From: G051132615 sp051132615
Lineage (GTDB): Bacteria; Pseudomonadota; Gammaproteobacteria; Burkholderiales; Neisseriaceae
Length of the DNA: 64,000 nt
NCBI RefSeq assembly: GCF_051132615.1
Contig: NZ_CP152375.1
Location: 2,108,001-2,172,000 of the forward strand
Direction: 5' to 3'
In this document: one piece after another, positions 1-8,315 of the stretch
Position numbering within the stretch: position 1 is the first letter of the stretch
Layout: every line of letters begins with the position of its first letter
Notes under the pieces: generated by a model
What the model was told of the DNA's origin: nothing
Database searches by the model: none
The model's input: the letters and a program-made list of their open reading frames with translations, nothing else
Made by a program: the position numbers and the translations under genes

Positions 1-1
1 T

Positions 2-211
2 ATTGAACAAACACTAAAAGCCAAAACAGGGCAAGGTGTGTGTGTCAGTTGCACAAATGTAAAAGGTAATAAAGTAGCTGGTTCTTTGCATTCGTTAGCA
101 TGGACAATTGGGGCATTGACCCATCCAGTACCAGAGCCTACTCCTGCTGTTGAGCCAGAATCTACTTCTGAACCTGTGTCAAACGAAATTGAAGTGAATG
201 AAGATTTTTAA
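2..211 (+). CDS. C-terminal end of an unrecognised protein (5' end outside window)
   Basis: An open frame runs from the window edge to a TAA at 209-211 and gives 69 residues. It holds a Cys-Val-Ser-Cys pair near its start, a short hydrophobic stretch (SLAWTIGAL), and a Pro/Glu/Ser-rich acidic tail ending in NEIEVNEDF. A strong hairpin terminator follows 40 bases later, which supports this being the true 3' end of a gene. I do not recognise the family; the tail looks like an unstructured extension. Function is unknown and the rest of the gene lies upstream of the window. Confidence 0.55.
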   Translation: MEQTLKAKTGQGVCVSCTNVKGNKVAGSLHSLAWTIGALTHPVPEPTPAVEPESTSEPVSNEIEVNEDF

Positions 212-249
212 TTTATCAGAATCTTCGTGATTGTTGAGATACAAAAAAG

Positions 250-280
250 GTTGCTTGAAAAAAATCAGGCAACTTTTTTT
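250..280. terminator. Rho-independent terminator between convergent genes
   Basis: Arms GTTGCTTGA (250-258) and TCAGGCAAC (265-273) pair with one G-T wobble around an A6 loop, followed by seven T on the + strand and preceded by an A run. It closes the upstream + strand gene and could also serve the convergent alcohol dehydrogenase. Confidence 0.8.
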
Positions 281-318
281 ATGGTTGCCTGATGATTAGA
301 ATAAATCAAATGAAAAAA

Positions 319-1467
319 TTATAGTGCAGCAGTAAAGATGGCACAAATCTCTTCGTGTGTTGCTTGGCGTGGGTTGGTTAAGCCGCAAGCATCTTTAAGT
401 GCATTTTCTGCTAAAGTAGGAATATCTTCTTCTTTTGCACCAATCATGGCGATACCTTCAGGAATGCCGATATCTTGACCTAATTCATACATTGCCGCAA
501 TAGCCATTTGTGCGCCTTGCTCATCAGAAACATCGGTTACATCCGCACCAAGGGCTTTAGCGATATCTTTTAAGCGTGCAGCTGCGACCGTAGCATTATA
601 GCGTTGTACATGAGGCAATAATACTGCATTACATACCCCATGAGGTAAATCGTAGAAACCACCTAATTGGTGTGCCATTGCATGTACATAACCTAAAGAA
701 GCATTATTAAAAGCCATACCTGCTAAGAACTGAGCATAAGCCATTTGTTCCCGTGCTTCCATATTGTGACCATCAAATACAGCGGTTTTTAGATATTTGG
801 CAATCAATTCAATTGCTTTAATCGCACATGCATCTGTAATAGGGGTTGCTGCGGTAGACACATAAGCTTCAACTGCGTGAGTTAAAGCATCCATACCTGT
901 TGCTGCTGTTAAGTCTTTTGGTTTGTCTTTCATTAAAGCAGGATCATTAACAGATAAAATAGGGGTAGTGTTTTTATCGACAATCGCCATTTTAATATGA
1001 CGAGCGGTGTCGGTAATGATACAGAATCTGGTCATTTCAGAGGCTGTACCCGCAGTTGTGTTGATGGCAACTAAAGGCAATTGTGCTTTAGGTGATTGAT
1101 CAACACCTTCATAATCGGCAATCTTGCCGCCATTTGTTGCCACCAAAGCAATGCCTTTTGCACAGTCATGTGGAGAGCCACCACCAAGAGAAACAACAAA
1201 GTCACATTTATTGTCTTGTAAAATTTTTAAACCATCAGCGACATTTTCTACTGTTGGGTTAGGTTGTGCACCGTCAAAAATAGCTGTTTCAACACCAACA
1301 CCTTGAAGTGCTTTTGCAATTTTTTCAACAATGCCCATTTTGCTTAGGCCTTTATCTGATACGATTAATGCTTTTTTAAAGCCATAACCTTTAATATAAC
1401 CTAAAGCATCTTCTAGAGCGTTTTCGCCAATGATGTTTAATGGTGGAATATAAAACTGACTCGACAT
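319..1467 (-). CDS. Iron-containing alcohol dehydrogenase
   Basis: The 382-residue product is a group III metal-dependent alcohol dehydrogenase, a cytoplasmic NAD(P)-linked enzyme that interconverts alcohols and aldehydes. Visible signatures are the nucleotide-binding GGGS loop near residue 95 and the metal ligands Asp193 and His197 (TGMDALTHAVEAY), His262/266 (HAMAHQLGG) and His276 (LPHGVCNAVLLPH). Length and motif order match YiaY/AdhB-type enzymes. The start is preceded by GGGAG at good spacing. It is transcribed alone, convergent with the upstream partial gene. The substrate cannot be told from sequence; ethanol, butanol or 1,2-propanediol are all possible. Confidence 0.93.
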   Translation of the reverse strand: MSSQFYIPPLNIIGENALEDALGYIKGYGFKKALIVSDKGLSKMGIVEKIAKALQGVGVETAIFDGAQPNPTVENVADGLKILQDNKCDFVVSLGGGSPHDCAKGIALVATNGGKIADYEGVDQSPKAQLPLVAINTTAGTASEMTRFCIITDTARHIKMAIVDKNTTPILSVNDPALMKDKPKDLTAATGMDALTHAVEAYVSTAATPITDACAIKAIELIAKYLKTAVFDGHNMEAREQMAYAQFLAGMAFNNASLGYVHAMAHQLGGFYDLPHGVCNAVLLPHVQRYNATVAAARLKDIAKALGADVTDVSDEQGAQMAIAAMYELGQDIGIPEGIAMIGAKEEDIPTLAENALKDACGLTNPRQATHEEICAIFTAAL

Positions 1468-1732
1468 GTTGATCTCCCAATCTTGGAATTAAAAAAACAA
1501 AATATAATTGATTATATTTTTATGTTTCTGTGTAAAAATATACTTCCGTGTACTAGTGTATAATAAATAAGCTTGAAGATAAATAAATTGAGTTAAATCA
1601 TGGTTTTTCTTGATATATAAAAAAAATTTGTTTTTTAATGATTTTTTAGTTTATTTTGTTGATTTTTAATTATTTTATAATATTTTTATTGTGTTTAAAT
1701 AAACCAAAAATCAAATATTATGAGTAAATATT

Positions 1733-1945
1733 GTGCAACCAGAAGATTTAATAAAGCTAACGACGCAAACAATGCCTTATGGAAAATATAAAGGTTTGTT
1801 ACTGAGCGATTTGCCAGAACATTATGTGGCTTTTTTAGTAAGAGAAGCTTTACCCAAAGGGGCTTTGGGTGAGCTGATTTTATTATTGAATGAATTACAG
1901 ATTAATGGCTTGATGTATTTGATTAAGCCTTTGAAAGAAAATTAA
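1733..1945 (+). CDS. DUF3820 family small protein
   Basis: The 70-residue protein has the MPYGKYKGLLLSDLPEHY core typical of the DUF3820 family, whose molecular function is not established. The start is GTG at 1733; an in-frame stop at 1721-1723 excludes anything earlier, and no good ribosome binding site is visible. It ends two bases before the start of ylqF, so the two are very likely co-transcribed and translationally coupled. The 265 bp upstream are extremely AT-rich and must hold the promoter for this pair. Confidence 0.8.
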   Translation: MQPEDLIKLTTQTMPYGKYKGLLLSDLPEHYVAFLVREALPKGALGELILLLNELQINGLMYLIKPLKEN

Positions 1946-1947
1946 AA

Positions 1948-2874
1948 ATGGCAATACAATGGTATCCTGGTCATATGAATAAGGCTAAAAAAGCCATTAT
2001 TGATCGGTTAAAAAGTACAGATGTTGTGATTGAGATGTTGGATGCTCGTTTACCAGGTTCAAGTGCCAATCCACTATTAGAAAATCTTTCTCAGCATAAG
2101 CATAAGTTAAAAATTTTAAATAAACAAGATTTAGCGGATGAGACGCGTACTCATTTATGGCTGGATTTTTATAATAGTCAGCCTAATACTCAGGCGATTG
2201 CTTTAGATGCTTCTGAGCGCGCGCCAGCACAAAAGCTGATTAAAGCATGTCGTGCTCTTGCGCCAAATCGTTCTGGTTTAGACAAACCATTAAGGGTGTT
2301 AATCTGCGGTATTCCTAATGTAGGTAAATCGACATTAATCAATACACTTTTAGGTAAAAAAAGTGCCAAAACGGGTAATGAGCCAGGTATCACGAAAGCA
2401 GAGCAACGTTTGATTTTAGCAGATGATTTTTGGCTTTATGACACCCCAGGGATGCTTTGGCCAAAGATTATTGTACAAGAAGGCGGGTATAATTTAGCTG
2501 CAAGTGGTGCCGTTGGCCGGAATGCTTTGGATGAAGAAGAAGTTGCATTGGAATGGTTAAATTATGTTCGTATTTATTATCCTCAGCTATTAGTCGAACG
2601 TTTTCGTTTAGAAGTCAGTAGTCAGCAATTAGACACTTGGCAAGACACCGATTGGTTAGATGCCATTGCCCAAAAACGCGGTGCTTTACTCAGTGGGGGA
2701 AGAATTGATTATCAAAAAGCCGCAGAAATTATTTTAACTGATTTTAGAAGTGGCGCCGTTGGCCGGATTACGATGGAAACACCCGAGCAATGGGTGGTAT
2801 GGCTTAAAAAAGCCAAAGAAAAAGAAATACAATTAAAAGAAGAACGATTAAAAAAGCAACAGATGAAAAAATAA
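1948..2874 (+). CDS. ylqF: Ribosome biogenesis GTPase YlqF/RbgA
   Basis: This is a circularly permuted GTPase of 308 residues that acts on the large ribosomal subunit. The permuted order is visible: the G4 motif NKQD lies near residue 58, before the G1 P-loop GIPNVGKSTL near residue 125 and the G3 motif DTPG near 165. A conserved C-terminal helical region follows, ending in a Lys/Glu-rich tail suited to RNA contact. The N-terminus MAIQWYPGHMNKAKKAI is characteristic of the family. It follows the DUF3820 gene by two bases. Confidence 0.94.
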   Translation: MAIQWYPGHMNKAKKAIIDRLKSTDVVIEMLDARLPGSSANPLLENLSQHKHKLKILNKQDLADETRTHLWLDFYNSQPNTQAIALDASERAPAQKLIKACRALAPNRSGLDKPLRVLICGIPNVGKSTLINTLLGKKSAKTGNEPGITKAEQRLILADDFWLYDTPGMLWPKIIVQEGGYNLAASGAVGRNALDEEEVALEWLNYVRIYYPQLLVERFRLEVSSQQLDTWQDTDWLDAIAQKRGALLSGGRIDYQKAAEIILTDFRSGAVGRITMETPEQWVVWLKKAKEKEIQLKEERLKKQQMKK

Positions 2875-3002
2875 TAAACACATATTCTTTTTTTAAAAAG
2901 GCCTGTTGTCATTATAAAATTGGGTCAAAGGGGATATTTATCCCATCATTTATCGGTGTACAATGCCTGATTTTCTGAGATGGTTAAGTTGAAAGATCTT
3001 TT

Positions 3003-4541
3003 ATGAATTTACTCAAAGCCCTTGCTACGGTTAGTAGTATGACGATGGTTTCTCGTGTACTGGGGTTTGTTCGAGACATGATTATTGCACGCATTTTTGG
3101 TGCAGGTATGGCAACAGATGCTTTTTTTGTGGCGTTTAAATTACCCAATTTACTTCGGCGTATTTTTGCCGAAGGTGCATTTTCTCAAGCGTTCGTGCCT
3201 ATTTTTACCGAGTATAAACATAAAAAAACGCATGAAGAAACACAGGCATTTTTAGCCAAAGTGGCTGGTTTGTTAAGCTTAGTTCTTTTTGTTGTGACCG
3301 CTATTGGTATTTTGGTGGCACCATGGGTTATTTATATTTCTGCACCAGGGTTTACGGATGATCAAAATAAATTTGATTTGACCGTTTCACTATTAAGAAT
3401 TACGTTTCCCTATATTTTTCTGATTTCCTTATCTTCTTTAGTGGGCAGTGTGTTAAATGCGTACCATAAATTCAGCATCCCCGCATTTACCCCCACTTTT
3501 TTAAATATATCTTTTATTGTTTGCTCTTTATACCTGACTCCTTATTTTGACCCACCTGTTTTGGTATTGGCATGGGCTGTATTTATTGGGGGTATTTTGC
3601 AACTGGCTTTTCAGTTGCCGTATTTGAAAAAAATAGGTCTATTGGTTTGGCCAAAAATAGATTTTAAAGATTCAGCTGTCCTTAGGGTATTAAAACAAAT
3701 GGGACCTGCCATTTTAGGGGTCTCTGTTGCACAGGTCTCATTGGTGATTAATACTATTTTTGCGTCATTTTTACAAAGTGGCAGTGTTTCATGGATGTAT
3801 TATGCAGACCGTTTAATGGAGTTTCCTACAGGCATTTTAGGCGTTGCTTTAGGGACCATTTTATTGCCAACATTATCCAAACATGCAACAAAAGCATCTA
3901 CTGAAGAGTTTTCACATTTACTCGATTGGGGCATCAAACTATCATTATTATTAAGTTTGCCCGCAGCGGTTGGCTTGGCTGTGTTGTCTATGCCTTTGAT
4001 TGCTACTTTATTTGTACGTGGTCAGTTTTCCATGAATGATGCGGTAATGACACAGCAAGCTTTAATCGCTTATGCAATTGGTTTAACAGGCTTGATTTTG
4101 GTCAAAGTATTGGCACCTGGTTTTTATTCTCGCCAAAATATTAAAACCCCTGTAAAAGTTGCCATCGTGACCTTATGTGCCACCCAGCTAATGAATTTGA
4201 TGTTTGTCTGGAAGTTGGCGCATGCTGGGCTTGCCCTATCAATTGGTTTAGGTGCTTGTTTAAATGCAGCTATTTTGTTTTATTTGCTGGTTAAAAGTAA
4301 AATATATCGGCCCCAAAAAGGTTGGGGTGGTTTTTTTATGAAAATTTCCATTGCGCTTGTGCTGATGGGGGGCAGTTTGTGGTTTGCCAATACAGCACTT
4401 CAGTTGAGCTGGGATGTTTCTATGGGATTGAGAGTCATGCAATTGACTGCTTTGGTACTTTTAGGTGCTTTTGTCTATTTTGTTGCTCTGTATTTATTGG
4501 GGTTTAGATTACGTCATTTTAAACGGGTAGAGATGCAGTAA
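3003..4541 (+). CDS. murJ: Lipid II flippase MurJ (MviN)
   Basis: A 512-residue polytopic inner-membrane protein of the MOP exporter superfamily that flips lipid II to the periplasmic face for peptidoglycan synthesis. Diagnostic stretches include SMTMVSRVLGFVRDMIIAR at the N-terminus, FKLPNLLRRIFAEGAFSQAF near residue 45, and the repeated hydrophobic segments expected for about 14 transmembrane helices. The length matches the family. It is followed at 20 bp by argJ on the same strand, so the two may be co-transcribed although their functions are unrelated. Confidence 0.96.
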   Translation: MNLLKALATVSSMTMVSRVLGFVRDMIIARIFGAGMATDAFFVAFKLPNLLRRIFAEGAFSQAFVPIFTEYKHKKTHEETQAFLAKVAGLLSLVLFVVTAIGILVAPWVIYISAPGFTDDQNKFDLTVSLLRITFPYIFLISLSSLVGSVLNAYHKFSIPAFTPTFLNISFIVCSLYLTPYFDPPVLVLAWAVFIGGILQLAFQLPYLKKIGLLVWPKIDFKDSAVLRVLKQMGPAILGVSVAQVSLVINTIFASFLQSGSVSWMYYADRLMEFPTGILGVALGTILLPTLSKHATKASTEEFSHLLDWGIKLSLLLSLPAAVGLAVLSMPLIATLFVRGQFSMNDAVMTQQALIAYAIGLTGLILVKVLAPGFYSRQNIKTPVKVAIVTLCATQLMNLMFVWKLAHAGLALSIGLGACLNAAILFYLLVKSKIYRPQKGWGGFFMKISIALVLMGGSLWFANTALQLSWDVSMGLRVMQLTALVLLGAFVYFVALYLLGFRLRHFKRVEMQ

Positions 4542-4560
4542 TAAATTGAAGAGGTGTGAT

Positions 4561-5781
4561 ATGGCTGTAAATTTGTCAGTGAAAGAAGAAAGTCAATTGT
4601 ATGCAATTGATGGTATCTCGTTATTTGTTGGTCAAGCAGGCATAAAGAAGCCTGATCATCATGATTTAACCGTGATTTTATTGGCTGATGGCACAACTGT
4701 TGCAGGCGTATTTACCCAAAATCGGTTTTGTGCGGCACCTGTTGTTTTGTGCAAAGAAATTTTAGCTGGTTCAGTTGCGCCTAGAGCACTGGTGATTAAT
4801 ACAGGAAACGCCAATGCAGGGACTGGACAAACTGGGCGAGATAACGCACGTTCTGTGTGTCAAAGTGTTGCCAAACAGTTTGGATTGATCACAGAACAAG
4901 TTTTGCCATTTTCTACTGGGGTCATTTTAGAACCATTACCTGTGAATAAAATCACCAATGCTTTGTCTTCTCTTAAACAAACAACATGGGGCACAGTGGC
5001 TCAAGCCATTATGACCACCGATACATTACCTAAAGCTGCCAGCAGAAAAATGAATTTGAGTGATGGTACAAGCGTGTCGTTTACTGGTGTTTCTAAAGGT
5101 TCGGGGATGATCCACCCCAATATGGCAACAATGTTGGGTTTTATCGGTACAGATGCTGCTATTAGCCAAAATGTTCTGAATCAGCTGGTTAAAGAAGTTG
5201 CAGATACTTCATTTAATTGTATTACTGTAGATGGGGATACCAGTACGAACGACAGTTTTGTGATTATGGCTACTGGTGCAGCAAAAAATACACCTATTGA
5301 TCAGATAGGCAGTGCAGATTATGAATTATTAAAAGAAACCCTAAGTTCGCTAGCCTTAGAGCTTGCACAGGCAATCGTAAGAGACGGTGAAGGTGCGACC
5401 AAATTTATGACCATAAATGCACAAAATGCAGCAACAAAGGAAGAAGCTCAAAAAGTTGCTTATGCCATTGCTCATTCTCCTTTAGTCAAAACAGCTTTTT
5501 TTGCCAGTGATCCAAATTTAGGGCGCTTATTGTGTGCGATCGGCTATGCTGGGGTCAATGATTTAGATGTGAATCAGATTCAACTCTTTTTAGATGACGT
5601 TTTGGTGGCAGAAAAGGGAGGACGGGCTTTAAGTTATCAGGAAGAAGATGGTGCTAGGGTCATGGCACAAGATGAGATTACTGTAACTGTTAAGCTTAAT
5701 CGGGGGCAAGTTAATACAACTGTGTATACCTGTGATTTTTCTTATGATTATGTGCGTATTAACGCCGATTACCGTTCCTAA
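4561..5781 (+). CDS. argJ: Bifunctional ornithine acetyltransferase / N-acetylglutamate synthase ArgJ
   Basis: ArgJ transfers acetyl from N-acetylornithine to glutamate, giving the cyclic arginine pathway; many members also use acetyl-CoA. The 406-residue precursor contains the self-cleavage site in KGSGMIHPNMATMLGF, where the Thr after MA becomes the nucleophile of the beta chain, and the conserved DGEGATKFM. I chose ATG 4561 because GAAGAGGTG lies at the right distance just upstream; an in-frame TTG at 4546 would lack a binding site. It ends in a bidirectional terminator shared with the convergent aminotransferase. Confidence 0.95.
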   Translation: MAVNLSVKEESQLYAIDGISLFVGQAGIKKPDHHDLTVILLADGTTVAGVFTQNRFCAAPVVLCKEILAGSVAPRALVINTGNANAGTGQTGRDNARSVCQSVAKQFGLITEQVLPFSTGVILEPLPVNKITNALSSLKQTTWGTVAQAIMTTDTLPKAASRKMNLSDGTSVSFTGVSKGSGMIHPNMATMLGFIGTDAAISQNVLNQLVKEVADTSFNCITVDGDTSTNDSFVIMATGAAKNTPIDQIGSADYELLKETLSSLALELAQAIVRDGEGATKFMTINAQNAATKEEAQKVAYAIAHSPLVKTAFFASDPNLGRLLCAIGYAGVNDLDVNQIQLFLDDVLVAEKGGRALSYQEEDGARVMAQDEITVTVKLNRGQVNTTVYTCDFSYDYVRINADYRS

Positions 5782-5807
5782 TACAACATATGATGGAAAA
5801 TAAAAAA

Positions 5808-5829
5808 GGATGCTTAAAGCATCCTTTTT
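5808..5829. terminator. Bidirectional hairpin terminator
   Basis: GGATGC (5808-5813), loop TTAAA, GCATCC (5819-5824), with six A before and five T after. It sits between the convergent argJ and aminotransferase genes and can act on both strands. Confidence 0.9.
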
Positions 5830-5846
5830 GACAATATTTCCTCTTG

Positions 5847-7040
5847 TTATGCCAAAGCTTTTTCAATACGATCTAACGCTTTTTCCAAATTGCTGTCACT
5901 GGTGGCAAAGGATACACGGAAGTACCCTTCAGTACCAAAGGCAGAGCCAGGCACAATCGCAACATTTTCTTTTTCTAATAGATAATTTCCAAAGCTTAAG
6001 TCGTTAGCTTCGCTGATTTTACCTTCTTTAAATAGATTTTGAATGGCTTCACGGCAATCTACATAAGCATAAAATGCACCACCAGCAGGCAAGCATTTTA
6101 AACCACGTATTTTATTAAAGCGCCCAACTACATATTGATGACGGCGGTTGAACGCGTCTAGCATTGGTTTTAAACAACCCTGATCACCATTGAGTGCTTC
6201 CTCTGCTGCAACCTGAGAAATAGAGGTTGGGTTAGAGGTTGATTGAGACTGGATATCGGTCATGGCCTTAATTAATTTTGCTGGACCACCAGCAAAACCA
6301 ATACGCCAGCCAGTCATGCTGTATGCTTTTGAAACACCATTAAACAATACTGTTTGTTCTTTTAATGATGGGTCAGCATTTAAAATATTAAAAAACTGAG
6401 TATCGCCCAACATAATATGTTCATACATATCATCAGAGGCAATCAGTATTTCTGGGTGTTTTTTCAACACAGCGGCCAGTTCTTTTAGTTCCTCTAAGGT
6501 ATAAACTGCGCCAGAAGGGTTTGAGGGTGAATTAATGATCACCATACGTGTTTTAGGGGTAATGGCTGCTTCCAATTGAGCTGCACTCATTTTGAAGTTT
6601 TGTTCAATGCCACATTCCACAACAACAGGTACTCCTTCAGCCAAAATAACCATGTCTGGATAAGATACCCAATAAGGTGCGGGAATAATGACTTCGTCCC
6701 CTGCATTTAAGTAAGCCATACATAAATTATAAATGCCTTGTTTGCCACCAACAGAAACCAATATTTCATTGGCGGCATAGTCAATATTATTGTCTCGTTT
6801 GAATTTAGCAATCACTGCTTTTTTGAGTGTGGGTGTACCGCCTACAGGCGTGTATTTTGTAAAACCAGCATCCATTGCTTTTTTTGCTGCTGTTTTAATA
6901 TGTTCTGGGGTATCAAAATCAGGCTCACCTGTTGCCAAAGCGATCACATCTAAACCGTCTGCTTTCATTTTTGCTGCTTTTGCAGCAATAGCAAGAGTTG
7001 GGGATTCTTTAATGGACAACACGCGTTTGGATAACTGCAT
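5847..7040 (-). CDS. aspC: Class I PLP-dependent aminotransferase, aspartate aminotransferase type
   Basis: A cytoplasmic transaminase of 397 residues. The N-terminus MQLSKRVLSIKESPTLAIA, the substrate-side motif ATGEPDFDTPEHI, the NSPSNPSGAVY segment and the PLP-lysine region SKAYSMTGWRIGF place it in the AspB-like branch of class I aminotransferases, which use aspartate or sometimes prephenate or aromatic acids. The start at 7040 is set by AAGGAG about eight bases upstream; a longer in-frame start at 7100 has none and would add a poorly conserved leader. The precise donor is an inference. Confidence 0.9.
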   Translation of the reverse strand: MQLSKRVLSIKESPTLAIAAKAAKMKADGLDVIALATGEPDFDTPEHIKTAAKKAMDAGFTKYTPVGGTPTLKKAVIAKFKRDNNIDYAANEILVSVGGKQGIYNLCMAYLNAGDEVIIPAPYWVSYPDMVILAEGVPVVVECGIEQNFKMSAAQLEAAITPKTRMVIINSPSNPSGAVYTLEELKELAAVLKKHPEILIASDDMYEHIMLGDTQFFNILNADPSLKEQTVLFNGVSKAYSMTGWRIGFAGGPAKLIKAMTDIQSQSTSNPTSISQVAAEEALNGDQGCLKPMLDAFNRRHQYVVGRFNKIRGLKCLPAGGAFYAYVDCREAIQNLFKEGKISEANDLSFGNYLLEKENVAIVPGSAFGTEGYFRVSFATSDSNLEKALDRIEKALA

Positions 7041-7280
7041 GGTTAACACTCCTTGTTTAAGATTTGGAATCAGAAAAGAGAAAATAGAATCTAATATCAT
7101 ACGCTGCTTTGTTGTTTTTTTTAAGAGTATATCAAGCGATTTGTCTTAAATATTTGAGTAGGTTGTTAAAGAACTTGATTATTTGATGCTTGTGAAGCAT
7201 TTATTTGTTATATTGAATATGGTTATGTCTTAAAGCAATAATAGCTATATTGGGTTTTAAAAAATTAAGGGGAAATAATA

Positions 7281-8270
7281 ATGAAATGTGTTAAATGTGG
7301 CTTTGCCAATCCTGAATTTGCGATGAATTGCGGACAGTGTGGACACGATTTACATCAGAAGCAACAGGATCAAACAGCATCTCAAGATTTTTCAAATAGG
7401 GCTCAGCAACCTCAAATGAATGAAGCAACGGGTTATTCATATGAATCATTATATGGGTTATTCGTTGGCACAAATCAGGCTTATTATAAGAAGATATTTA
7501 AACGGTTTGATCAGCAAGACTCTTTTGTTTCATGGAACTGGGCAGCAGGTTTTGTGACACTGTTTTGGTTGATTTACAGAAAAATGTGGGTGCGGGCTGT
7601 TATTTATTTTTTTGTGCCTATAGCTTCATTAATTTTATTATCTATTGTCATGGCGATACTGACCCCTTTCTTTAAAGAGAGTATCGGCTTGATATTTTCA
7701 ATTTTACTGTTTGTTGTGGTGATTGGCTTATTTTTAATTCCAGGTTTATATGGCAACAGTTGGTATTATCGATATACTAAAAATCATGTAGAGCAGTTGT
7801 CTTACTATGAAGATAAACAGCAAATAAAGCGATTTTGCCAACAAAAAGGCGGGGGCAATTTGGTTGCTGTATTGATTGCCTGTGGCATCGGTGTCTTTGG
7901 CTTTATTTTTATTGGTGGCATGTTGGCTGCGATTATGTTGCCCGCTTATAATGATTATATTTCTAAAGCACAAATGGAAAGAACCCTAAGAGAAACCGCT
8001 CCTCTTCAAGAACAAATGAGTCATTTTTATCAACAAAAAGGTTATTTCCCAAATAGCCCAGAAACTAAACTTAAGTTTGCTGATGTTCAGGTCAGTCGTA
8101 AGTCTGGTAAAATAACCATTATTATGAATCAAGAGAATCAATATTTTTCAGGCAAAAAAATACAGCTCAAACCTGTGATTAATCCAAGTAATAAAAGATT
8201 AGAAGGCTGGACTTGTACGAGTACTGAAATCAAACAAAAATTTTTAGGTAAGCAATGTAAAGGTGTATAG
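7281..8270 (+). CDS. Zinc-ribbon / DUF2628-like membrane / pilin-like fusion protein
   Basis: This 329-residue protein joins three parts. Residues 1-22 form a zinc ribbon (Cys3, Cys6, Cys17, Cys20). A Gln-rich linker leads to a DUF2628-like membrane region (FVSWNWAAGFVTLFWLIYRK) with about three hydrophobic helices through residue 165. From about residue 193 a further hydrophobic helix ending AAIMLPAYNDYISKAQ closely resembles the mature N-terminus of type IV pilins, followed by a small pilin-like domain with two Cys near the C-terminus. No prepilin peptidase site in leader position is visible, so it is unlikely to be an assembled pilin. AAGGGGAAA precedes the ATG. Role unknown; a membrane sensor or assembly factor is possible. 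Confidence 0.85.
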   Translation: MKCVKCGFANPEFAMNCGQCGHDLHQKQQDQTASQDFSNRAQQPQMNEATGYSYESLYGLFVGTNQAYYKKIFKRFDQQDSFVSWNWAAGFVTLFWLIYRKMWVRAVIYFFVPIASLILLSIVMAILTPFFKESIGLIFSILLFVVVIGLFLIPGLYGNSWYYRYTKNHVEQLSYYEDKQQIKRFCQQKGGGNLVAVLIACGIGVFGFIFIGGMLAAIMLPAYNDYISKAQMERTLRETAPLQEQMSHFYQQKGYFPNSPETKLKFADVQVSRKSGKITIIMNQENQYFSGKKIQLKPVINPSNKRLEGWTCTSTEIKQKFLGKQCKGV

Positions 8271-8315
8271 TTTAAAGCTATATGCTTTGATAAAAACAGA
8301 TTAAGGGAATCCATC

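Noticed and set aside
2503..2766. Two copies of an 18-base sequence with one mismatch (AGTGGTGCCGTTGGCCGG at 2503 and 2749) in ylqF
   Set aside because: Both encode the SGAVGR motif, which the protein family carries at both places; it is more likely coincidental codon choice than an uptake sequence or mobile repeat, and I did not notice further copies.
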